Shown: in pieces, positions 31,192-37,812 of the stretch
Layout of the letters: each line of letters starts with the position of its first letter
Position numbering within the stretch: the stretch's first letter is position 1
Assembly (NCBI GenBank): GCA_020026285.1
Contig: JAHHQS010000019.1
Coordinates: forward strand, 1 to 37,812
Reading direction: 5' to 3'
DNA length: 37,812 bases
DNA from: Parabacteroides sp.
GTDB lineage: Bacteria; Bacteroidota; Bacteroidia; Bacteroidales; Tannerellaceae
Position numbers and translations under genes: made by a program
The notes under the pieces: model-generated
Told to the model about the DNA's origin: nothing
Seen by the model: the letters and a program-made list of their open reading frames with translations, nothing else
Database searches by the model: none

Positions 31192-32247
31192 ATGAAAAAA
31201 AAGATTTTAGGAATATTGATTTCAATAATAGCGTTATTTGGATGCTCTTCTGAGTCGTATGACATATCGTCTGTATGTTTACGCGATGAGATTGGTAATT
31301 ATATCGTTAAATGGGAAACCAATCCGGTTTTAGAAGGTACAGCCAAAATTTACGTGTCCGATGTTCCTGATGTCTTTAATATGGATAAACCCGTTTTGAC
31401 TGCTCCTATAAAAAAAGGGATCGTTCGTTATATAACGAAAGATAATATCAATAGAAAGTATTTTCGTATTACTTTTAATGACCGCTATCCTGTGGATGTC
31501 GCTGCCCGTTATGCAAATATGGACGTCGTTCAAAATTTTCGTGATGTTGGTGGTTACAAGAACCGTAAAGGAAAGATGGTAAAATGGGGTAAATTATTCC
31601 GTTCAGGAACAATAAGTGGATTATCTCTCTTGGATTCTATTCGTATACGAAAGTTTGGTATTAAAACAATTATAGATTTGCGTTCGGATAAGGAAGTCCT
31701 GGAGAAACCGCTCAGTTTTGCTAAAGTGAATATCATTCAGATTCCAATTCCTAGTGGAAATAAGACTGATATATTCAAACGTATTCAGGAAAATAAGGTG
31801 CGGAAGCGTGATGGAACGCTTTTTATGGAAGATACTTATATCCGATTTATTATTAATAATACAGAAGAGTATGCAGATGCTTTCCGTCTGTTATTAGACG
31901 AAGACAATTATCCTATACTCGTAACAGGCGATTTGGGAAAAGATCGTGTCGGATTATTTGTCTCTTTATTGTTTAAACTTTTAGATATTCCAAATGATGT
32001 CATTATGCGTGAATATCTTTCTTCAAGCAATCATATTGATCCGAGTTTTATGGCCAATCAGGTTTCTTCTTTGAGCTTTGATTCACAAGAAACAATGACT
32101 GTTCTGTTATCAGTGAAAGAATCGTTTATAAATATAGCATTTAGTGAAATTAATAACCGTTTTGGAACATTTGATAATTATCGGGAAGTTGGTCTTAAAT
32201 TGTCAAGTAAAAAACAACAGAAGCTAAAAGATATATTGCTGAATTAA
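31192..32247 (+). CDS. Tyrosine-phosphatase-like (Y_phosphatase3) lipoprotein without catalytic Cys
   Basis: Exported lipoprotein (Cys18 in IALFGCSS) of 351 aa: a small beta-rich N-terminal domain (about 20-105), then a dual-specificity/tyrosine phosphatase fold. Family motifs: VQNFRDVGGYKNRKGKMVKWGKLFRSG (113-139) and TIIDLRSDKEV (159-169). The P-loop, normally HCxxGKDRxG, reads T245-G-D-L-G-K-D-R252-V-G: Lys, Asp and the phosphate-binding Arg are kept, but His and the nucleophilic Cys are replaced by Thr and Gly. A thiol-phosphate mechanism is therefore not possible. It may bind phosphorylated ligands, or use another chemistry. It has its own promoter. Confidence 0.85.
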   Translation: MKKKILGILISIIALFGCSSESYDISSVCLRDEIGNYIVKWETNPVLEGTAKIYVSDVPDVFNMDKPVLTAPIKKGIVRYITKDNINRKYFRITFNDRYPVDVAARYANMDVVQNFRDVGGYKNRKGKMVKWGKLFRSGTISGLSLLDSIRIRKFGIKTIIDLRSDKEVLEKPLSFAKVNIIQIPIPSGNKTDIFKRIQENKVRKRDGTLFMEDTYIRFIINNTEEYADAFRLLLDEDNYPILVTGDLGKDRVGLFVSLLFKLLDIPNDVIMREYLSSSNHIDPSFMANQVSSLSFDSQETMTVLLSVKESFINIAFSEINNRFGTFDNYREVGLKLSSKKQQKLKDILLN

Positions 32248-32269
32248 AATACATTTAATAAGATTTAAT

Positions 32270-32277
32270 TATCTTTG
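32270..32277 (+). promoter_or_regulatory. Predicted -7 box for the DEAD-box helicase gene
   Basis: TATCTTTG (TAnnTTTG), 49 bp before the TTG start at 32327. The leader between holds AAAACG-N-TTCGTTTT (32285-32299), a small perfect hairpin. Confidence 0.55.
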
Positions 32278-32326
32278 CACCCTCAAAACGATTCGTTTTG
32301 TAAAAAAATCATCAAAAAACGAGAAT

Positions 32327-34090
32327 TTGAAAACATTTGAAGAATTAGGAGTTGCCGCACCTATTTTAAAGGCAATTCAAGAATTGGGATATGAATCCCC
32401 GATGCCAGTACAAGAGGAAGTGATTCCTTATTTACTTGGTCAAGATAATGATGTTATTGCGTTAGCTCAAACGGGAACAGGTAAGACTGCTGCTTTTGGT
32501 CTTCCTATTTTACAAAAGATAGAGGTTGAGAATTATCAACCTCAAGCACTTGTATTGTGCCCTACAAGAGAACTTTGTCTTCAGATCGCAGACGATTTGA
32601 ACGATTATTCGAAATACATTGATCATTTGCGTGTTTTACCGGTTTATGGCGGTTCAAGTATTGAAAGTCAGATCAAAACATTGAAACGTGGAGTTCATGT
32701 GGTTGTCGCAACTCCAGGACGTTTGTTGGATTTGATGAATCGTAAGACTGTAAACTTGGGACAGATTCGTAATGTGATTATGGATGAGGCGGATGAGATG
32801 TTGAATATGGGATTCACTGATAGTATCAATGCTATCTTGGCCGAAGTTCCTGCTTCTCGTAATATGTTACTTTTCTCTGCAACTATGCCTCAGGGAATTG
32901 CTGCTATTACCAAGCAGTATATGAACAATCCGCGAGAAATTGTGATTGGTAATAAGAATGAAGGAAATAAAAATATCCGTGATATTTATTTTATGGTTCG
33001 TGCTCAGGATAAATACCTGGCATTGAAGCGTATTGCGGACTTTTATCCTAATATCTATGCTATTGTTTTCTGTCGTACACGTAAAGAAACTCAGGAAATT
33101 GCCGATAAATTGATTCAGGACGGCTATAATGCAGATTCTCTTCATGGAGAATTAAGTCAGGCTCAGCGTGATTATGTCATGCAGAAGTTCCGTATTAAAA
33201 ATCTTCAATTGTTGGTTGCTACAGATGTTGCAGCTCGTGGCTTGGATGTTGATGATTTGACTCACGTAATCAATTATGGCTTGCCTGATGATGTAGAATC
33301 TTATACACATCGTAGAGGTCGTACAGGAAGAGCAGGTAAAACTGGTATTTCTATTTCTATCTGTCACGTACGTGAAAAGGGAAAAATTCGCGAAATCGAA
33401 CGTATTATTAACAAGAAGTTCGAAAAGGGAGAAATGCCTTCAGGTCAGGAGATCTGTACTAAGCAGTTGTTCAATTTGGTTGATCAGATTGAAAAAGTGA
33501 AGGTGAATGAAGAGGAAATCGCTGATTTGATGCCTCAGATTTATCGTAAACTTGAATGGCTTGATAAGGAAGATATTATCAAACGTATGGTTTCTTTGGA
33601 ATTCAACCGTATGATTGATTATTATAGAGATGCAGATGAAATTGAAACCGTTGATGAAAAATCTTCCCGTCGTGACCGCGAAGGTGGAAGAAAGCGTAAG
33701 GCTGAAGAAGGTTTCTCTCGTTTGTTTATCAATTTAGGAAAGACTGATGGTATGTTTACTAATCAGTTGATCGAATTGGTAAATAAAAGCGTTCCTGGCA
33801 AGGTACGTATCGGACGAATCGATTTGATGGAAAAATTCTCATTTTTTGAAGTTGAAGAAAAAGAAACTCGTCGTGTATTGAAGAGTATGAATAATTTCGA
33901 GATCGATGGCCGTCGTATTGTGGTTGAAGAAGCTCAGGAAAAAGGCGAAGGCAAATCAAGAGGCAGAAGTCGTGGCGGTGATCGAGAAAAAGACGGAAGA
34001 CGTCGTAGTACTGCTCAGAATCGTTTTGAACGCTCTAATGGTAAACCTGGAAAGCGTTCGTTTGATGATAGAAAACGTAGAAAAAGATAA
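32327..34090 (+). CDS. DEAD-box RNA helicase with DbpA-type RNA-binding domain
   Basis: ATP-dependent RNA helicase, 587 aa, for RNA folding or ribosome assembly, often cold-induced in relatives. Motifs in order: Q motif (PMPVQEEVIP), I AQTGTGKT, Ia PTREL, Ib TPGRL, II DEAD, III SAT, V ATDVAARGLD, VI HRRGRTGRAGK. After the RecA domains comes a DbpA/CsdA-type RRM (FSRLFINLGKTDGMF ... RIGRIDLMEKFSFFEVEE, about 462-535) and a basic Arg/Gly/Lys tail. The start is TTG (MKTFEELGV in relatives); no in-frame ATG exists nearby. A hairpin-bearing leader fits regulation by temperature or autoregulation, which is inference. Confidence 0.95.
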   Translation: MKTFEELGVAAPILKAIQELGYESPMPVQEEVIPYLLGQDNDVIALAQTGTGKTAAFGLPILQKIEVENYQPQALVLCPTRELCLQIADDLNDYSKYIDHLRVLPVYGGSSIESQIKTLKRGVHVVVATPGRLLDLMNRKTVNLGQIRNVIMDEADEMLNMGFTDSINAILAEVPASRNMLLFSATMPQGIAAITKQYMNNPREIVIGNKNEGNKNIRDIYFMVRAQDKYLALKRIADFYPNIYAIVFCRTRKETQEIADKLIQDGYNADSLHGELSQAQRDYVMQKFRIKNLQLLVATDVAARGLDVDDLTHVINYGLPDDVESYTHRRGRTGRAGKTGISISICHVREKGKIREIERIINKKFEKGEMPSGQEICTKQLFNLVDQIEKVKVNEEEIADLMPQIYRKLEWLDKEDIIKRMVSLEFNRMIDYYRDADEIETVDEKSSRRDREGGRKRKAEEGFSRLFINLGKTDGMFTNQLIELVNKSVPGKVRIGRIDLMEKFSFFEVEEKETRRVLKSMNNFEIDGRRIVVEEAQEKGEGKSRGRSRGGDREKDGRRRSTAQNRFERSNGKPGKRSFDDRKRRKR

Positions 34091-34114
34091 AATTGATTAT
34101 ATATAGTATATTTA

Positions 34115-34161
34115 GAAAGGCTGTTTATAGTGATAAATGCTATAAGCAGCCTTCTTTTTTG
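34115..34161 (+). terminator. Terminator of the DEAD-box helicase gene
   Basis: A 14-bp stem with one G-U pair, AAGGCTGTTTATAG (34117-34130) and CTATAAGCAGCCTT (34140-34153), a 9-nt loop, then TCTTTTTTG. Confidence 0.85.
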
Positions 34162-34190
34162 TTTACATTTGATAAAAATACTTAACTTTA
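34158..34190 (+). promoter_or_regulatory. Possible promoter of the C69 dipeptidase gene
   Basis: TTTG (34158-34161), 21 nt, TAACTTTA (34183-34190), one mismatch from TAnnTTTG, 21 bp before the ATG. The -33 overlaps the terminator's T run. Confidence 0.4.
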
Positions 34191-34211
34191 CCCACAAAAT
34201 AATTTAATACA

Positions 34212-35822
34212 ATGAAGAAATGGATATTATCTGCAATTAGCTTTATTTGCTATTGCTCTTTTCTCTCGGCGCAAGAGAGTTCGGTAGACTTTCCTAAATT
34301 GAATCCCGAAAGTTGTACAAGTATTATGGTTGGTAAGAATGCATCTACCGACGGATCGGTTATGACAAGTCATACTTGTGATAGTAATTATCGTACCTGG
34401 ATGGATATAGTTCCTTCGGCTCAGTATGATAATGATACAATCGTTGAATTGTATTCCGGAAGAATGCATACGATTACACCTGAGGATCGTAGAAATATGA
34501 AGCTGAAAGGTACAATTCCTGAAGCACGTTCCACTTATCAGTTCCTGAATACCGCTTATCCATGCTTGAATGAAAAACAATTAGGTATTGGTGAAACAAC
34601 AATTTCTGGCCGTAAAGAATTGGTTAACAAGAATGGTTTCTTCATGATTGAGGAACTTGCCAAAATAGCACTTCAGCGTTGTACTACTGCGCGTGAAGCT
34701 ATTCGTTTGATGGGCGATTTGGTAAAGAAATATGGTTATGGAGACTGGGGCGAATGTCTGACAGTTGCAGATCCGAAAGAAGTCTGGCATTTTGAAGTCT
34801 TTGGTGAAGGTCCAGACAAAGTAGGTGGAGTTTGGGCTGCTGTTCGAATTCCTGATGACCATGTAGGTGTTTCTGCCAATATTCCACGTATTTCTCAATT
34901 GAATTTGAAGGATAAAGATAATTATATGGCATCAGACAATGTTTTTGATGTGGCCAAGAAATTAGGTTATTGGGATGGAAAGAAACCTTTCCGTTTTTGG
35001 GAAGCTTATTCAGGAGGTAATTACTTCGGTGAAAAGAAATCTTTCAGTATTCGTGAATATTTCATCCTGAATGCTTTAGCTCCTTCTTTGCATCTTTCAT
35101 ATGATTCTGAAGAATTGCCAATCAGTGTTAAACCTGATGAGAAGGTCTCTGTACAGAAAGTGATGGCTTTATTGCGTGAAACATACGAAGGAACTGAATA
35201 TGATATGACTAAAAATCTGAAGGTTGATGTGAAAGATAAGAAGACAGGAACTATTTCTCAGAAAGTTAGTCCTGCTGCTAATCCTTGGATGACAACAGAT
35301 ATGGTTAATATGTTGAATGGTATCAAACCAAATACTGTGAAGAAGATGCGTTTGGTTGCTGTTCCTCAGTGCGCTTATTCAACGGTTATTCAGTTGAGAA
35401 GCTGGTTGCCTGATGCTGTTGGAGGAGTTGCTTGGTTATCGTTTGATAATCCTGCTCAGAGTCCTCGTATTCCTATCTTCTGTGGAACAACTTCTTTGCC
35501 TGATTGCTTTGAACTTTGCGGTCAGTTTAATCATTTTGAAGATGCTGCTGTCTGGAAATTCCGTACTGCGAATAAATTGGCTACAGTGCGTTGGGGTGAT
35601 ACTAAAGAAGAAATACAATCTTCTATAGCTCATTTTGAAGAAAAAGGAATGACTGAGCTTCCTTTCGTTGAAAGTCAGTACAAACAGATTCAGAGTACTA
35701 AAGGAGAAAAGGCTGCTTGTGAATATCTGACTCATTATACTGCTGATTTTGCCGGTGCAACCATGTTACGTTGGGAAGAATTGGCAGATAAGTTCTGGGT
35801 CCGTTATGAAAGAGGTTTCTAA
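34212..35822 (+). CDS. C69-family dipeptidase
   Basis: Secreted or periplasmic Ntn-hydrolase dipeptidase of family C69 (PepD-like), 536 aa. The signal peptide MKKWILSAISFICYCSFLSAQ ends near residue 21. The conserved Cys that becomes the N-terminal nucleophile is in ESCTSIMVGKNASTDGSVMTSHTCDSN (about residues 34-60), followed by family-typical GNQLGIGETT-like KQLGIGETTISGRKEL and WHFEVFGEGPDKVGGVWAAVRIPDDHVGVSAN. Because the catalytic Cys is internal, maturation by self-cleavage is expected. It likely trims dipeptides in the periplasm. It ends in a bidirectional terminator. Confidence 0.93.
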   Translation: MKKWILSAISFICYCSFLSAQESSVDFPKLNPESCTSIMVGKNASTDGSVMTSHTCDSNYRTWMDIVPSAQYDNDTIVELYSGRMHTITPEDRRNMKLKGTIPEARSTYQFLNTAYPCLNEKQLGIGETTISGRKELVNKNGFFMIEELAKIALQRCTTAREAIRLMGDLVKKYGYGDWGECLTVADPKEVWHFEVFGEGPDKVGGVWAAVRIPDDHVGVSANIPRISQLNLKDKDNYMASDNVFDVAKKLGYWDGKKPFRFWEAYSGGNYFGEKKSFSIREYFILNALAPSLHLSYDSEELPISVKPDEKVSVQKVMALLRETYEGTEYDMTKNLKVDVKDKKTGTISQKVSPAANPWMTTDMVNMLNGIKPNTVKKMRLVAVPQCAYSTVIQLRSWLPDAVGGVAWLSFDNPAQSPRIPIFCGTTSLPDCFELCGQFNHFEDAAVWKFRTANKLATVRWGDTKEEIQSSIAHFEEKGMTELPFVESQYKQIQSTKGEKAACEYLTHYTADFAGATMLRWEELADKFWVRYERGF

Positions 35823-35850
35823 TAGAGACTCTGATTGTTGAAAACAAAAT

Positions 35851-35901
35851 AAAAATCCAACAGAAATAGAAGAATTCCTCTATTCTGTTGGATTTCTTTT
35901 T
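35851..35901. terminator. Bidirectional terminator between C69 and Dabb genes
   Basis: A 16-17-bp stem with one bulge, AAATCCAACAGAAATAG (35853-35869) and CTATTCTGTTGGATTT (35880-35895), a 10-nt loop, with A run before and CTTTTTAT after. It serves both convergent genes. Confidence 0.85.
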
Positions 35902-35902
35902 A

Positions 35903-36289
35903 TCAGCGTGTCCAATAATCGAGAACTGTGATTGCAGAAGCTTTGTCTCCTAAAACTTTACCGAAAGCTTTATGTGCAGGATGAATCAGATAAGCATTGC
36001 GATCTGCTTCTGAATGGAAGGTTACAAAGAAACAATGAGTCAATCCCTGCTGTAATCCTTCCGGACTACAGTCGGTTCCCCATTCATAGCCTTTGATAAG
36101 ATCGATTTTCGAAGGCAGTTCTCCAAAAGCATCTTCTACTGCTTTCACTTGTTCGCTGGTTACTTCCGGCTTAAAGCCAAACATGACCACATGACGAAGA
36201 ACCTTTTCCGGTTTCTTCTTTTCTGTACATCCGCCAAGACTGAAGGCGAATGCCAGTAATGCCGTTGATAAGCAAATGAAATTCTTCAT
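35903..36289 (-). CDS. Dabb-domain (stress-responsive alpha/beta barrel) lipoprotein
   Basis: Small lipoprotein (128 aa) with lipobox SLGG-C21 and one dimeric alpha/beta-barrel domain (PF07876-like): VLRHVVMFGFKPEVTSEQVKAVEDAF, then LIKGYEWGTDCSPEGL, THCFFVTFHSEADRNAYLIHPAHKAF and a final VLDYW. The His in RHVVMF and the HPAH region are typical. Dabb proteins bind or isomerise small ligands in other settings; here the function is unknown. It lies 6 bp downstream of the Gfo/Idh gene and is surely co-transcribed, so a role in the same extracytoplasmic sugar or lactone chemistry is possible. Confidence 0.9.
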   Translation of the reverse strand: MKNFICLSTALLAFAFSLGGCTEKKKPEKVLRHVVMFGFKPEVTSEQVKAVEDAFGELPSKIDLIKGYEWGTDCSPEGLQQGLTHCFFVTFHSEADRNAYLIHPAHKAFGKVLGDKASAITVLDYWTR

Positions 36290-36295
36290 AATTAA

Positions 36296-37675
36296 TTATA
36301 CTCTGTTGTATTCTTTTACAATTCCAGGTTTTAATGTTGTTAAATCTGCTATATGGACTACATTTCCGCTTTGAATGCTATTACGGGCTGCAATACCTAT
36401 CAGGCAGGCCATGGCACCATCACGAACACTGGCACATTGTTTCATTGGATCAGGAACATCTGGCTTGAAAATCTGATCTTTCAATAAAGCATCTCCTCCT
36501 CCATGTCCCGATTTTCCAAAAGGAATATGGAAATATTCTCTTTTCCCGAAGTTCCTGAACAGGATGATCTCATCATAATTCTGGTCCGTTCTTCGATTTG
36601 ATTCTTCAATCCACGCATCAATTCTTCCTTTTGTCCCGTTAAAGGCGATGCGATAACCTTCGTATGGCGAATAAGTCGTCAATGAATAGGCAACATGAAC
36701 ACCATTCGCATATTTAATGGTGGCAGCCATCTTGTCATAAATATTTACATCCTTGGCAAATACACAGCCATCACGGTTGTAATGATCATATTGATAGTTG
36801 TCTACATATAATTTCGTAAGCAATTTGTCTTTTGTTATGTCCCAGTAATAATTACAATCAGACTTATGCGGACAAACCCTGCAGTTTTCACCTCTTATCG
36901 TTCCATTCTTTCCATAATGATCCAACGAGCCTGAACAATAAACGGATACTGGATCACTATCAATCCACCAGTTCAGTAAATCAAAATGATGACAGGCCTT
37001 ATGTAAAAGCAATGAACCGCTGTTTTCAACCTTTCTATGCCATCTGCGGAAGTAATCAGCGCCATGTGACGTGTTCAGATACCAATGAAAATCAACGGAA
37101 GTAAGTTCTCCGATCTCTCCGTTTCTCAGTAACTCCCACATTTTGGCTCTATGAGGAGAATAACGGTAATTGAATGTTACTCGTACTTTCTTTCCTGTTC
37201 TTTTTTCAGCATCTAGAATGGCTTGTACCTTTTTTTCGTCGATAGTCATCGGCTTTTCGGTAATAATGTCAGCGCCATATTCCATCCCTTTGATAATGAA
37301 TTCGTGGTGTGTCCTGTCGATTGTACAAACCAAAAGTACGTCGGGATGTGTCTTTTTCATCATCTCATCGAAATCGAGAAAGATGGGGCAGTCAGCTCCG
37401 ATGAATTCCTTCCCGAATTTTAACCGACCTTCATTTATATCACAAAGTCCGACAAACTCGATCAGATCCGGATAAGATTTGACTAAATCTCTTCCCCACA
37501 TCGTAATTCCTCTTATTCCTGTACCGATTAGAGCTACGCGCATTTTCTTTTGTGAAGAGACTGAAGTACTTTCTGTGGCTTTTGCAGGCTGAGTGAGATT
37601 GCCTAATAAGATAGATCCGGCAAGTAAACCGGATGATGCCATAAATTCTCGTCGTGTAATTCCTTCTTTATCCAT
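36296..37675 (-). CDS. Tat-exported Gfo/Idh/MocA oxidoreductase with a Cys cluster
   Basis: NAD(P)-dependent oxidoreductase-like protein, 459 aa. Tat signal TRREFMASSGLLAGSILLGN (residues 7-26), then Rossmann fold RVALIGTGIRG (46-56), LCDINEG, and the catalytic EKP motif (140-142: DIITEKPMT). The C-terminal alpha/beta domain includes HHFDLLNWW. A four-Cys set (C265-x2-C268-x5-C274 and C304) occurs in CRVCPHKSDC and DGCVFAKD; it looks like a metal site. Some exported family members of this type act as glycosidases through transient redox with tightly bound NAD(H), so a periplasmic glycan role is possible. It heads an operon with Dabb and has a palindrome in its leader. Confidence 0.9.
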   Translation of the reverse strand: MDKEGITRREFMASSGLLAGSILLGNLTQPAKATESTSVSSQKKMRVALIGTGIRGITMWGRDLVKSYPDLIEFVGLCDINEGRLKFGKEFIGADCPIFLDFDEMMKKTHPDVLLVCTIDRTHHEFIIKGMEYGADIITEKPMTIDEKKVQAILDAEKRTGKKVRVTFNYRYSPHRAKMWELLRNGEIGELTSVDFHWYLNTSHGADYFRRWHRKVENSGSLLLHKACHHFDLLNWWIDSDPVSVYCSGSLDHYGKNGTIRGENCRVCPHKSDCNYYWDITKDKLLTKLYVDNYQYDHYNRDGCVFAKDVNIYDKMAATIKYANGVHVAYSLTTYSPYEGYRIAFNGTKGRIDAWIEESNRRTDQNYDEIILFRNFGKREYFHIPFGKSGHGGGDALLKDQIFKPDVPDPMKQCASVRDGAMACLIGIAARNSIQSGNVVHIADLTTLKPGIVKEYNRV

Positions 37676-37726
37676 AAATATTAGATGTTTAAGGTGTTCT
37701 TTTGTAATAGTATTTCCGTTACTTGT

Positions 37727-37745
37727 AAAGGTTGTTACAACCTTT
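37727..37745. promoter_or_regulatory. Palindrome in the leader of the Gfo/Idh operon
   Basis: AAAGGTTGT-T-ACAACCTTT: a perfect 9-bp inverted repeat with a 1-nt centre. It sits 25 bp downstream of the -7 box and 51 bp upstream of the ATG, where a repressor would block transcription. Regulator unknown. Confidence 0.5.
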
Positions 37746-37770
37746 TAAGTCTATCAGAAATTTAATGTTT

Positions 37771-37778
37771 CAAATATA
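37771..37778 (-). promoter_or_regulatory. Predicted -7 box for the Gfo/Idh-Dabb operon
   Basis: TATATTTG on the minus strand, 95 bp upstream of the ATG, implying an 80-90-nt leader that contains the palindrome. Confidence 0.5.
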
Positions 37779-37812
37779 CACTTTAATCTGTTGTTTGTTT
37801 ACTTTTTAATGG

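Noticed and set aside
1..37812. CRISPR arrays, insertion sequences, prophage or other defence genes
   Set aside because: No repeat-spacer pattern, transposase, integrase or phage gene was seen in any frame.

Overview
The window reads as a chromosomal segment from a member of the Bacteroidales (Bacteroides/Parabacteroides-like). The support is AT-rich DNA, Bacteroidetes-type promoters (-7 box TAnnTTTG), and several families largely confined to this phylum: NigD-like, DUF3316, DUF4271, DUF2851 and the Bacteroidetes-type lipoproteins. Gene order and strand switches look like ordinary core chromosome. I see no prophage, transposase, integrase or CRISPR array.

Layout. 1-0.9 kb: a surface-type NigD-like lipoprotein. 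1.0-6.6 kb (+): tRNA modification and repair run mnmG - uvrC - dtd - MazG-like pyrophosphohydrolase - deoC, with a parS-like centromere site between mnmG and uvrC. 6.7-10.5 kb: divergent polyprenyl diphosphate synthase (-) and polA (+). 10.5-11.05 kb: a 539-bp non-coding gap with a long hairpin and what looks like the orphaned 5' end of a SusC gene. 11.05-12.1 kb (-): a class A beta-lactamase-like protein that has lost most of its catalytic residues, then tRNA-Leu(UAG). 12.2-16.7 kb (-): tightly coupled parC - DUF3316 - S41 protease. 16.85-17.4 kb (+): GNAT acetyltransferase. 17.4-19.5 kb (-): DUF4271 - hemD - rnpA - yidD operon. 19.5-22.2 kb: divergent pfkA (-) and GH3-family protein (+). 22.2-22.5 kb: convergent gap with a terminator and three 22-bp tandem repeats of a dyad. 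22.5-26.6 kb (-): DUF2851, an Ig-like lipoprotein and DUF3108. 26.7-28.1 kb (+): an AGCS sodium:alanine symporter interrupted by one in-frame TAG. 28.1-29.3 kb (-): M16 peptidase. 29.5-32.2 kb (+): single-domain KdsD, PfkB-family sugar kinase, and a phosphatase-fold lipoprotein lacking its catalytic Cys. 32.3-35.8 kb (+): DEAD-box helicase and C69 dipeptidase. 35.9-37.7 kb (-): Tat-exported Gfo/Idh oxidoreductase followed by a Dabb lipoprotein.

Most of this is housekeeping: translation fidelity (mnmG, dtd, tRNA-Leu, rnpA), DNA metabolism (uvrC, polA, parC), central carbon (pfkA, deoC), envelope (yidD, kdsD, DUF3108) and cofactors (hemD, polyprenyl diphosphate). I did not find a clear new multi-gene system. 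The best signals are the parS-like site, two apparently dead extracytoplasmic enzymes, the amber-interrupted transporter (in a window where none of the 31 assigned protein-gene ends uses TAG), the dyad repeat array, and the SusC leader relic.
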